Assembly (NCBI GenBank): GCA_022360335.1
Contig: JAKSCZ010000590.1
Location: forward strand, 1-5,138
Direction: 5' to 3'
Source: Pseudomonadota bacterium
GTDB lineage: Bacteria > Pseudomonadota > Gammaproteobacteria > Steroidobacterales > Woeseiaceae
Length of the DNA: 5,138 nucleotides
A program made the translations under genes and the position numbers. The notes beneath the pieces are model-generated. The model worked only from the letters and a program-made list of their open reading frames with translations, did not search any database and was not told the origin of the DNA. Below are positions 1 through 5,138 of the stretch, piece by piece (positions within the stretch are counted from its first letter, which is position 1; every line of letters starts with the position of its first letter).

Positions 1-12
1 GAAATTAACAGT

Positions 13-39
13 GTGAAATTCTTTTTGTAAAAATTTCAC
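13..39. repeat. AT-rich inverted repeat, possible operator
   Basis: GTGAAATT (13-20) and AATTTCAC (32-39) are perfect 8-base inverted arms around an 11-base spacer. A further copy of the half-site GAAATT lies at 1-6, in direct orientation to the one at 15-20. The stretch is far more AT-rich than the rest of the window and lies about 70-100 bases upstream of the start at 112, where a promoter and operator would be expected. The spacer ends TTTTTGTAAA, so a hairpin is also possible. I do not recognise the regulator. No convincing -35/-10 pair was found here: TAGTAT at 51-56 is the best -10 match, without a well-spaced -35. Confidence 0.45.
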
Positions 40-100
40 CTGTTCTTGAGTAGTATCGGCTGCAACGGACTCGGAATGGGTCCGCGAAACCGGCTCCGAC

Positions 101-106
101 GGGAGG
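101..106 (+). promoter_or_regulatory. Ribosome binding site fixing the start at 112
   Basis: GGGAGG lies 5 bases before the ATG at 112. It favours this start over the TTG at 46 and the ATG at 76, which would add 22 or 12 residues and have no comparable Shine-Dalgarno sequence. Confidence 0.7.
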
Positions 107-111
107 TTGTG

Positions 112-564
112 ATGCAGCAGACGATGCTCGAAACGAGGGACTTCCGGCAAGGCATTCCGGCCCGCGGCGTGCCGCAGGGCGACGCCGGGCTGCTCGAGAA
201 CACGTCGAGCATTCTCGACAAGTTGATTCCGCTGCGTGACGCCAGTCACGCCGACGTCGTCGAATACCGCGTCGAGATTCCCATGCGCTACGCCGAGTGT
301 TACGCCGTTCTCGCCGACGGCCGCCGCGCCGGACTCGTCGATCCGCGCAAGTTCCTCGGCTGGTCGAGCCACGATGCGCGCCGCTCGCTGCTGTTTCGCA
401 ACGACGATATGACGCTCGAGGTCGAAGTCGACAATCGCGCGTCGGAGCGCGATTGCAGCACCGTCCGCAGCATCAATCTCCAGGCGGCGCTTCGCAGGGG
501 CGCCTCGCGTCTGAAAAAGTTCATCGGGATCGACGGCGGCCTGCTGATCCTGCCGGCGACCTGA
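112..564 (+). CDS. Stand-alone malate synthase G alpha/beta-domain-like protein
   Basis: 150 residues, soluble, with no signal peptide or membrane segment. Compared with E. coli GlcB as I recall it, residues ~34-54 (ILDKLIPL..ADVVEYRV) match FLDESLPL..QDVVAFKV. ADGRRAGLVDPRKFLGW (68-84) matches the segment ending TPAQFVGY. LLFRNDDMTLEVEVD (93-107) matches ILLKNNGLHIELQID, and INLQAAL (121-127) matches VIVEAAI. This covers roughly residues 130-280 of the ~723-residue enzyme, the alpha/beta domain inserted in the TIM barrel. The barrel, the clasp and the C-terminal plug are absent. Where the enzyme has its catalytic Asp-Cys-Glu-Asp, an ungapped extension gives Ser-Arg-Leu-Lys, so malate synthesis is not expected. 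Function is unknown; a regulatory, binding or scaffolding role is inference. It starts and stops cleanly, with no enzyme remnants on either side, so a decayed glcB is less likely. Coding status is well supported; the homology comes from recalled sequence, not a search. Confidence 0.8.
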   Translation: MQQTMLETRDFRQGIPARGVPQGDAGLLENTSSILDKLIPLRDASHADVVEYRVEIPMRYAECYAVLADGRRAGLVDPRKFLGWSSHDARRSLLFRNDDMTLEVEVDNRASERDCSTVRSINLQAALRRGASRLKKFIGIDGGLLILPAT

Positions 565-578
565 ACCGCCGCACCTCC

Positions 579-2165
579 CTATCTGACGTCCGGCGTGGTC
601 CAGCCGTCCGGCATCGGACCCTGGTCGGCGATGATCTCGCGATGGGCGCTCCACGTAACCTGGATGGCCTCCGGAGTGCCGATGCCGGCGCCGCGCGGAT
701 CGCCGCTCGGGCCGAACCAGTGGTTCTGCGGCGCGCCGGTCGTGCGTGCGCGCATGCCGCAGTAGGTCGTACCGTTGACGGTCGCTCCGAGCACCCTGTG
801 CTGAAACCGGATGTCGGCAGAGACGACCGCGGCCGTCAGGTGATTCTGCATGCGCTCGAGCAGGGAGAGAACGATGCCGAGATCGTCGTCGCCGTAGGTC
901 ACGACGATCTGGAACGGCCCGAACAGCTCTTTCGCGAGGAGACCGAAGTCGCTGCCCGTCAGCGCGCCGAGGGGCGCGCGGATCGCGGTCGGCTCGTATG
1001 CGCCGAAACGGTCGGGGATGTCGTGGCCCGTGAGCGGGCGGCCACCGAACAGGAGTTCCGTGCCGTCGACGGCGAGTACGGCGTCGATATGCGCCGCGAT
1101 CTCGGCATTGCTCCAGGACAGTACCGGTCCGACCGTCAGGTCGGCGAGCGAACGCCGCGCGGCGAGTTCGCCGAGTCTCGGTAACAGGCGTTCGGCCCAG
1201 TTGTCGTGCACGAACAGCGCGCTTTGTGCCGAGCACTTCTGCCCGGACGCGTTGTAGGCGTCCTCGTCGCACTGCCATGCCACGTAGTCGAGCCATGCAG
1301 CGTCGAAATCCGGGCCGACGATTTTCCAGTCGAAGCCCGCGTCCTCCAGCCGCACCTTGCCGTGCATCGTCTCCGCGACCCGTTCGGCGACGGTACTCGA
1401 ACCCGTGAACTGCACGAGGCGAATCACGTCGGCGGCGCCTTCGATCAGCTCGCCCATCGTTGCCCCGCGGCAGTGTATGTAGTCGATGTCCCCGGGATCG
1501 AGACCGCATTCGATCAGCATGCGCAGGAACTGCTCGAATACGGCGCTGACCTTCGAGTCCACCTTGACGAGCGGGCGGTTGCCCATGAACAACGCGCCCA
1601 GGGCCTGCAACGCCGGAATCTCGAGCGGAAAGTTAAAAGGCGCCACGACGACGACCGGGCCGAACGGCCAGCGGTAGCCGCGCGACTCCTGGCCGGGGTG
1701 GTCGCCCGGATTCGAGAACCCGCGGGCGAGGAAACGCACGCCGTCGCCCGCGAAATTCTCGAGGAAGACCCGCGTCACCGTCACCTCGGCCGCGCACTGT
1801 GCCCGGCTCTTGGGCATGACGCGCTGCGTCAGTTTCGCGAAGTACTCGGCGACGTCCGGCGTCGCCAGCATTGCGGCCGCCTTTGCGCAAACCCGCCCGA
1901 GACGGACGTACCGGTCGTTGCGCTTCAAGGGATTGTGCAGTCCGGACTTCGGGCAACTGCGCAGGCCGTCGATGAACGGCGCGAGGTCGCGCGTATCGGG
2001 CACGCGCAGGAACGCCTCGCCGTTCATCGGGTCGACGATGTCGTCCCGCCAGGCGCCGGCGTCCACCCATTGTCCGCCGACGAGGTTCCGCAGCCTGCCG
2101 GGCTCGCTGCCCGTCATACCCGCGAACGGATCGACCGTCGCGAATGCCTGCCATGATGCGGTCAT
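579..2165 (-). CDS. Plant-type (ALDH12) delta-1-pyrroline-5-carboxylate dehydrogenase
   Basis: 528 residues, cytoplasmic. Predicted reaction: NAD(P)-dependent oxidation of L-glutamate 5-semialdehyde (in equilibrium with pyrroline-5-carboxylate) to glutamate, the last step of proline breakdown. Aldehyde dehydrogenase landmarks: PFNFP (176-180, Asn178), FTGSS (253-257), LEDAG with the probable general base Glu274, GQKCS with nucleophile Cys311, and ELFGPF (413-418). Family-specific stretches match plant ALDH12A1 as I recall it over the whole length: GLHNP (75-79), FLENF (134-138), GYRWPFGPV (163-171), LVKVDSKVS (199-207), DYVAWQCDEDAY (293-304), TTGAPQNHWFGP (475-486) and GDPRGAGIGTPEAI (488-501). 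The start is set by homology: FATVD at 8-12 matches the plant mature N terminus, and the 32 upstream codons do not look coding. AAGGA lies only 2 bases before the ATG, an unusually tight spacing. It is not fused to proline dehydrogenase, and no such gene is in view. It converges on the gene at 112-564. Confidence 0.95.
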   Translation of the reverse strand: MTASWQAFATVDPFAGMTGSEPGRLRNLVGGQWVDAGAWRDDIVDPMNGEAFLRVPDTRDLAPFIDGLRSCPKSGLHNPLKRNDRYVRLGRVCAKAAAMLATPDVAEYFAKLTQRVMPKSRAQCAAEVTVTRVFLENFAGDGVRFLARGFSNPGDHPGQESRGYRWPFGPVVVVAPFNFPLEIPALQALGALFMGNRPLVKVDSKVSAVFEQFLRMLIECGLDPGDIDYIHCRGATMGELIEGAADVIRLVQFTGSSTVAERVAETMHGKVRLEDAGFDWKIVGPDFDAAWLDYVAWQCDEDAYNASGQKCSAQSALFVHDNWAERLLPRLGELAARRSLADLTVGPVLSWSNAEIAAHIDAVLAVDGTELLFGGRPLTGHDIPDRFGAYEPTAIRAPLGALTGSDFGLLAKELFGPFQIVVTYGDDDLGIVLSLLERMQNHLTAAVVSADIRFQHRVLGATVNGTTYCGMRARTTGAPQNHWFGPSGDPRGAGIGTPEAIQVTWSAHREIIADQGPMPDGWTTPDVR

Positions 2166-2175
2166 AGTCCTTTTT

Positions 2176-2186
2176 CCGGTAACCGG
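2176..2186. repeat. Small dyad in the dehydrogenase leader
   Basis: CCGGT and ACCGG arms around one central base lie just before the ribosome binding site of the dehydrogenase, downstream of its candidate -10. It could be half of an operator or chance in GC-rich DNA. Confidence 0.25.
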
Positions 2187-2192
2187 TTTCTG

Positions 2193-2218
2193 CGCCGCAT
2201 TGTACGCATTTGGCGGCG
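2193..2218 (-). promoter_or_regulatory. Candidate promoter of the dehydrogenase gene with flanking dyad
   Basis: On the minus strand TACAAT (2199-2204) matches the -10 consensus at five of six positions and lies 33 bases before the ATG, implying a leader of about 25-30 bases. No good -35 is visible at 16-18 bases; the region that should hold it overlaps the end of the terminator hairpin. The -10 sits between perfect arms CGCCGC (2193-2198) and GCGGCG (2213-2218), so a repressor or activator site over the promoter is possible. Weak -35 and activator dependence would fit an inducible catabolic gene, but this is inference. Confidence 0.35.
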
Positions 2219-2226
2219 AGACAACA

Positions 2227-2248
2227 GGGGCCGGCGGATGCCGGCCCC
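2227..2248 (-). terminator. GC-rich hairpin, probable terminator of the lipoprotein gene
   Basis: GGGGCCGGC (2227-2235) and GCCGGCCCC (2240-2248) form a perfect 9-base-pair stem with a 4-base loop, starting 24 bases past the lipoprotein stop in the direction of transcription. The following minus-strand sequence TGTTGTCT is only moderately U-rich, so termination may be partial. This hairpin separates the lipoprotein gene from the dehydrogenase gene and argues against a simple operon. Confidence 0.6.
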
Positions 2249-2272
2249 TTCCCTGGCGCACGGAGAATGCGG

Positions 2273-4807
2273 CTACAGGATGTTGCCGAGATTGACGAGC
2301 CGGGTCTCGCCGCTGTTGTCGTCGACGCCGTCGTTGTCGTTGATGACGAATACGTCGCCCATCAGCGTTACCGCGGATCCCTCGACCTTCTCGACCTGCA
2401 GGCCGCCTGTCGCGGTCAGGTCGTCGGTGAGGTCGCGGACCAGTGACTTGGCGACGACGCTGTCGGCGGCGAGGCCCGTCACGTCGAACCGGTACAGGCG
2501 CTTGATGACGGCGTCCGGGCCGCCCTGGTTATCGCGCTCGACGACGAGGAATTCGCCGTTGCCGAGCGCCGTGATGTCGGACAGACCGACCCAGCCGCCG
2601 TTTTGCGATGCCGGCGCCTCCAGCGGGTAGAACAGGAAGCTCCAGCTGCCCGTCGTCGGGTCGAGGATACCGATACGGACGTTCGTGTCGCCCGGCCAGA
2701 CGCGCTGAAACGCGACGTAGGCCGATCCGCCGTACTCCGCGACACCCTCGAAGCCGAATCGGAGCTGCACGTCGTTGAGCGCCTGCGGCAAGGTAAAGAC
2801 GTTTTCTATGGTGCCGTTCGCATCGGTCTTGAACACGAAGTTCAGGCTGTTGACGGGACGCGTCGCATCGCCGACCGTACCGGAGCCCTCGGATGCGACC
2901 CAGAAGCCGCCGCCCGAGGCTGCGGCCACGCCCTCGGGATCGATGTTGACGCTCTTGTCGGCATTGATCATCGCCGCGAGGTCGGCCTCGTCGAATACGT
3001 CGACCCGCGTCGCATCGTCGTCGGCGACGTTCGGGTCGGCGAGATCGACCGTCGTCGTAGCGGCAAACACGTCGTTGGCGTCCACGATCGTGATTTCGGC
3101 ATCGAGCGTCGCCGGAACGGTGCCGACATCGATGCCGAAGATGCGGTTGGACCCGTAGAAGCTGTCCTCGACGGCATACAGGCGGTCGGGGTCGTTGAGA
3201 TCGGCAGCGAGGCCCGACATCGCACCCCACGGGATCGGCGTGCCCGATGCCCGATCGACCGACCGGATCGTCGGGTAGGCCGGGTCCGCGTTGCCGTATC
3301 GATAGATGTTCAGACCGCCGCGCAACTTGTCGCCGCGATCGTCCTCCTCGCTCGCGGCAACGAGCAGGTTACGCGACGGAATCGCCAGTATCCCCTCCGG
3401 GCCCGCTGCGGTCGGAAGAACCTGCTTCAGGTCCGGATTCACGGGATCGGCCATGTCGTAGACGAACAGCAGGCTGGAGCGTTCGGACGCCACGACCAGA
3501 AAACGATCGCCGTCGTAGTTGCCGTACTCGACGTTCTCCGGCTCGTTGCCCTTGTTTTCCGAGCGATCGTCCGGATAGTGACCGAGCGCCGCTGCAAGGT
3601 GGTCGAGCGTATTGCCGCTCGTGAACACGACGTCACCTCGGGTGTTGAACACGGTAAAGCCGCGGCTGCCGCCGTCGAGGTCGCCCTCGTCCGCGGTCGC
3701 GAACAGTTCCTCGTTGATCCAGGCGACCCCGTCGGGCTCGCGAGGCACGCCGAACAGCGCTTCGGTCTGCGAGACGACGGCGGGGTCTTCCTCGGTCGCG
3801 TCGACGTCGCTGAGGTCGACGAAGCCCGCGCTGAAGTCGTCGACAACGGCGGCCGTTTCGACGTCGACGAGCACGAGGTGATTGTTCTCCTGCAACGTGA
3901 CGACCGCGATGTTCCCGTCATTGATGTCGACGTATTCCGGCTCGGGGTCGGTCGGGAACAGATCGGCGATGCCTGTAAGGTCGACGGCGGCCGGCGTCCA
4001 CGTGTTCGGCGCGCCGTCGAGTTCGACGATTTGGAGCGTGCCGGCCGGCAATTGCGGCGGGGCGCCGTCGCCGAGGTCTTCGTCGCGTTCGTTCTCGATG
4101 ACGACGGCGAGGTAGGCGCCGTCCGGGCTTATCGCCAGCGAGTCGGGCTGGCCGCCGAGGGCGATCGTGGCTTCGATCAGGCCGGAGTCGATGCCGATGA
4201 CGGCGAGTTCGCCGGACGGGCTCACGAAGTCGGGTGAGGTGTTGACGCCGGCGATGATGTAGTCGTCGGAAACGACGACGGAGGTCGGTTCGCCGCCGAT
4301 ATCCACCGTTCCGTCGCCCTCGGGGCTGGTGGGGTCGGTGATGTCGACGAGACCGATCGCGTTCATCGGAGCGTCGGTGTAGACCAGGTATCGGCCGTCG
4401 GGCGTCGCCGCGACGATCTCCGCCACCGTTTCGTCGTCCGTGTCGCAGGTCGGGTCGAGCTGGAGACAGACCGGGTAGGTCGCGATGCGATTGAAGTTGT
4501 TCGCCGTCGGCGACTTGCAGACGTAGGACGTATCGTCGATTTCGCCGGCATCGAGGACGTCGTCGGCGTCATCGTCGGTGCCGGAATCGATCCGGATACC
4601 GCCGTTGGGGCAATGTGCGTTGCCGGCGGGGACCGCCGTCTGGACGACGAGCGCGTTCGCGCCGTCGCCGCCGCTCGGGCCGGTCGGCCCGGCAGCGCCC
4701 GCAGCGCCGTCCCGGCCATCCGTGCCGTCGCTGCCCTCGCAGGCGGCGAGAAACATGGGTAGAGCGATCGCCATCAGTGCGGCAATCGCGGGTCTTTTAA
4801 ATTGCAT
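2273..4807 (-). CDS. Outer-membrane lipoprotein: collagen-like stalk, beta-propeller and phytase-like domain
   Basis: 844 residues. A type II signal peptide (KRP, hydrophobic 7-21) ends in lipobox LAAC with lipidated Cys23; Glu24 at +2 does not signal inner-membrane retention, so an outer-membrane location is likely. Residues 25-51 are nine uninterrupted Gly-X-Y triplets. Residues ~52-98 form a small module (resembling the family I know as DUF7151) with Cys66 and Cys97 and an EF-hand-like loop, Asp78-x-Asp80-x-Asp82...Leu85...Glu89. Cys114 and Cys121 may form a second disulfide. Residues ~105-505 read as beta-propeller blades (ATPDGRYLVY 134-143, AISPDGAYLAVV 225-236, AGPEGILAI 468-476), similar to choice-of-anchor I proteins. 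Residues ~525-842 match the phytase-like (esterase-like activity) family: GLAAD..DRLYAVEDS, DPEGVAA (623-629), FGFEGVAEY (684-692), KRLYRFDV (769-776). A surface role, perhaps hydrolytic or adhesive, is inferred; the substrate is unknown. GGAG 9 bases before the ATG supports the start. It appears monocistronic, apart from the doubtful ORF upstream. Confidence 0.93.
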   Translation of the reverse strand: MQFKRPAIAALMAIALPMFLAACEGSDGTDGRDGAAGAAGPTGPSGGDGANALVVQTAVPAGNAHCPNGGIRIDSGTDDDADDVLDAGEIDDTSYVCKSPTANNFNRIATYPVCLQLDPTCDTDDETVAEIVAATPDGRYLVYTDAPMNAIGLVDITDPTSPEGDGTVDIGGEPTSVVVSDDYIIAGVNTSPDFVSPSGELAVIGIDSGLIEATIALGGQPDSLAISPDGAYLAVVIENERDEDLGDGAPPQLPAGTLQIVELDGAPNTWTPAAVDLTGIADLFPTDPEPEYVDINDGNIAVVTLQENNHLVLVDVETAAVVDDFSAGFVDLSDVDATEEDPAVVSQTEALFGVPREPDGVAWINEELFATADEGDLDGGSRGFTVFNTRGDVVFTSGNTLDHLAAALGHYPDDRSENKGNEPENVEYGNYDGDRFLVVASERSSLLFVYDMADPVNPDLKQVLPTAAGPEGILAIPSRNLLVAASEEDDRGDKLRGGLNIYRYGNADPAYPTIRSVDRASGTPIPWGAMSGLAADLNDPDRLYAVEDSFYGSNRIFGIDVGTVPATLDAEITIVDANDVFAATTTVDLADPNVADDDATRVDVFDEADLAAMINADKSVNIDPEGVAAASGGGFWVASEGSGTVGDATRPVNSLNFVFKTDANGTIENVFTLPQALNDVQLRFGFEGVAEYGGSAYVAFQRVWPGDTNVRIGILDPTTGSWSFLFYPLEAPASQNGGWVGLSDITALGNGEFLVVERDNQGGPDAVIKRLYRFDVTGLAADSVVAKSLVRDLTDDLTATGGLQVEKVEGSAVTLMGDVFVINDNDGVDDNSGETRLVNLGNIL

Positions 4808-4970
4808 TGGTCGAATCTCCGTTATTCTCGGGGCCGCCGTTGCGACGGCTCCGAAGAGTCTGGGAGCGCGTTGTGACGCCGCCGCTACAATCGCGTGAAC
4901 GGCAGTTTCCGGTTGCGTTGCGACGAGGTTTCGGCGTCGCTGCGGACGCGAGCAGTGCTGCGCGTTTCAT
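4797..4970 (-). CDS. Doubtful 57-codon ORF overlapping the lipoprotein start
   Basis: A near-ideal ribosome binding site (GGAGG at 4978-4982, 7 bases from the ATG) precedes an ORF beginning MKRAALLASAATPKPRR. Its TAA stop lies 11 bases inside the lipoprotein gene, so the two could be translationally coupled. The first eleven residues resemble the start of a signal peptide, but no hydrophobic core follows. The rest is Arg/Ser/Thr/Asn-rich with two Cys and no recognisable domain, which is typical of unselected GC-rich DNA. It may be a leader peptide, the remnant of a gene that lost its body, or chance. I do not recognise it. Confidence 0.3.
   Translation of the reverse strand: MKRAALLASAATPKPRRNATGNCRSRDCSGGVTTRSQTLRSRRNGGPENNGDSTNAI
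4817..4820 (-). promoter_or_regulatory. Ribosome binding site of the lipoprotein gene
   Basis: GGAG on the minus strand lies 9 bases before the ATG at 4807. The lipoprotein frame stays open upstream to about 4969 but has no ATG or GTG there, and the hydrophobic signal begins right at this ATG, so the start is firm. Confidence 0.65.
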
Positions 4971-5019
4971 CGGGTTGCCTCCGGATTTCTGCAGACGGGG
5001 AACTGGAGACAACAGTATT

Positions 5020-5046
5020 GGCGTCACATGTAAACGGCATGACGCC
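5020..5046. repeat. Inverted repeat upstream of the small ORF
   Basis: GGCGTCA (5020-5026) and TGACGCC (5040-5046) are perfect 7-base arms around 13 bases. It lies about 50-75 bases upstream of the small ORF start and about 215-240 upstream of the lipoprotein start, in the non-coding leader. It could be a protein-binding dyad or an RNA stem. On the minus strand a weak -35/-10-like pair (TTTACG, then TACATG after 16 bases) overlaps it, too poor to call a promoter. Confidence 0.4.
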
Positions 5047-5100
5047 GGCGTAAAGGAATCGTTCCGTTTCGATTAAGGCCGCATTTTGAATGTTGACCGG

Positions 5101-5125
5101 CGGCTTGCCAGATCTGCGCAAGCCG
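5101..5125. repeat. Inverted repeat near the right edge
   Basis: CGGCTTGC (5101-5108) and GCAAGCCG (5118-5125) are perfect 8-base arms around 9 bases, and the spacer itself contains the palindrome CAGATCTG (5109-5116). No T-run follows on either strand, so an intrinsic terminator is not well supported. It may end a gene lying to the right or be an operator of the lipoprotein unit. Otherwise nothing coding is seen from 4971 to the window end. Confidence 0.4.
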
Positions 5126-5138
5126 TTGAATACTCGTA

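Noticed and set aside
46..111. Longer N terminus for the malate-synthase-like protein from TTG at 46 or ATG at 76
   Set aside because: Neither start has a comparable ribosome binding site; the GGGAGG five bases before 112 and the loss of family similarity upstream favour the shorter protein. The Arg-rich RNRLRREV segment recalled a PilZ motif but lies upstream of the chosen start.
297..1184. 295-codon plus-strand ORF running from the first gene into the dehydrogenase
   Set aside because: It crosses two genes with strong family matches in other frames, is Arg-rich and has no ribosome binding site.
1206..2156. 316-codon plus-strand ORF antisense to the dehydrogenase
   Set aside because: It is a shadow of the ALDH12 coding frame, which matches its family from end to end; the antisense protein is Arg/His/Val-rich without domains.
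2166..2261. 32-residue upstream extension of the dehydrogenase
   Set aside because: It covers the terminator hairpin and the candidate promoter, shows no family similarity, and the plant-like N terminus begins at the ATG at 2165.
2603..4237. 544-codon plus-strand ORF antisense to the lipoprotein gene
   Set aside because: It is Arg/Val/Asp/Gly-rich with no recognisable motif, while the minus strand here encodes a clearly modular exported protein. Long open antisense frames are common where third codon positions are GC-rich.
4807..5076. 89-codon plus-strand ORF at the right side
   Set aside because: It starts with TTG inside the lipoprotein start region, lacks a ribosome binding site and has no recognisable domain.
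4885..5121. 78-codon minus-strand ORF with a TTG start
   Set aside because: It runs through two inverted repeats, has no ribosome binding site at its start, and competes with a better-initiated small ORF in another frame.
1..5138. Mobile elements, CRISPR arrays, tRNA or rRNA genes
   Set aside because: No transposase-like protein, evenly spaced repeats, or tRNA/rRNA sequence was recognised on either strand.

Overview
The window is high-GC DNA with closely packed genes and Shine-Dalgarno-led starts. It looks like the chromosome of a proteobacterium, probably a gammaproteobacterium; that is inference from composition, the lipoprotein signal and the gene families, because no rRNA or other marker gene is present. 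The strong acidity (Asp/Glu) of the large exported protein would suit a marine or salt-exposed life, but this is weak evidence.

Layout. Positions 1-111 are a short upstream region with a markedly AT-rich first 45 bases carrying a perfect inverted repeat. Positions 112-564 (+) encode a 150-residue protein. It resembles, from recalled sequence, only the alpha/beta domain inserted in the TIM barrel of malate synthase G, with none of the catalytic barrel. Positions 579-2165 (-) encode a 528-residue aldehyde dehydrogenase that closely matches the plant-type ALDH12 family of delta-1-pyrroline-5-carboxylate (glutamate semialdehyde) dehydrogenases. It converges on the first gene with 14 bases between stop codons. 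Positions 2166-2272 hold a strong GC hairpin (likely terminator of the gene upstream) and a candidate promoter for the dehydrogenase. Positions 2273-4807 (-) encode an 844-residue outer-membrane-type lipoprotein: lipobox, nine Gly-X-Y collagen-like triplets, a small Cys/Asp-rich module with an EF-hand-like loop, a beta-propeller of choice-of-anchor I type, and a C-terminal phytase-like propeller. Positions 4808-5138 hold the leader of that gene, a doubtful 57-codon ORF with an excellent ribosome binding site, and two inverted repeats.

How they fit. The dehydrogenase performs the last step of proline catabolism (to glutamate). Hydroxyproline catabolism, which can also use this enzyme class, ends in glyoxylate, the substrate of malate synthase. 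That is a possible but unproven reason for a malate-synthase-derived protein to sit beside it. The lipoprotein appears to be a separate transcription unit with a cell-surface role. No mobile element, CRISPR array, tRNA or rRNA was seen. The most unusual items are the free-standing malate synthase G domain and the plant-type ALDH12 in a bacterial context.
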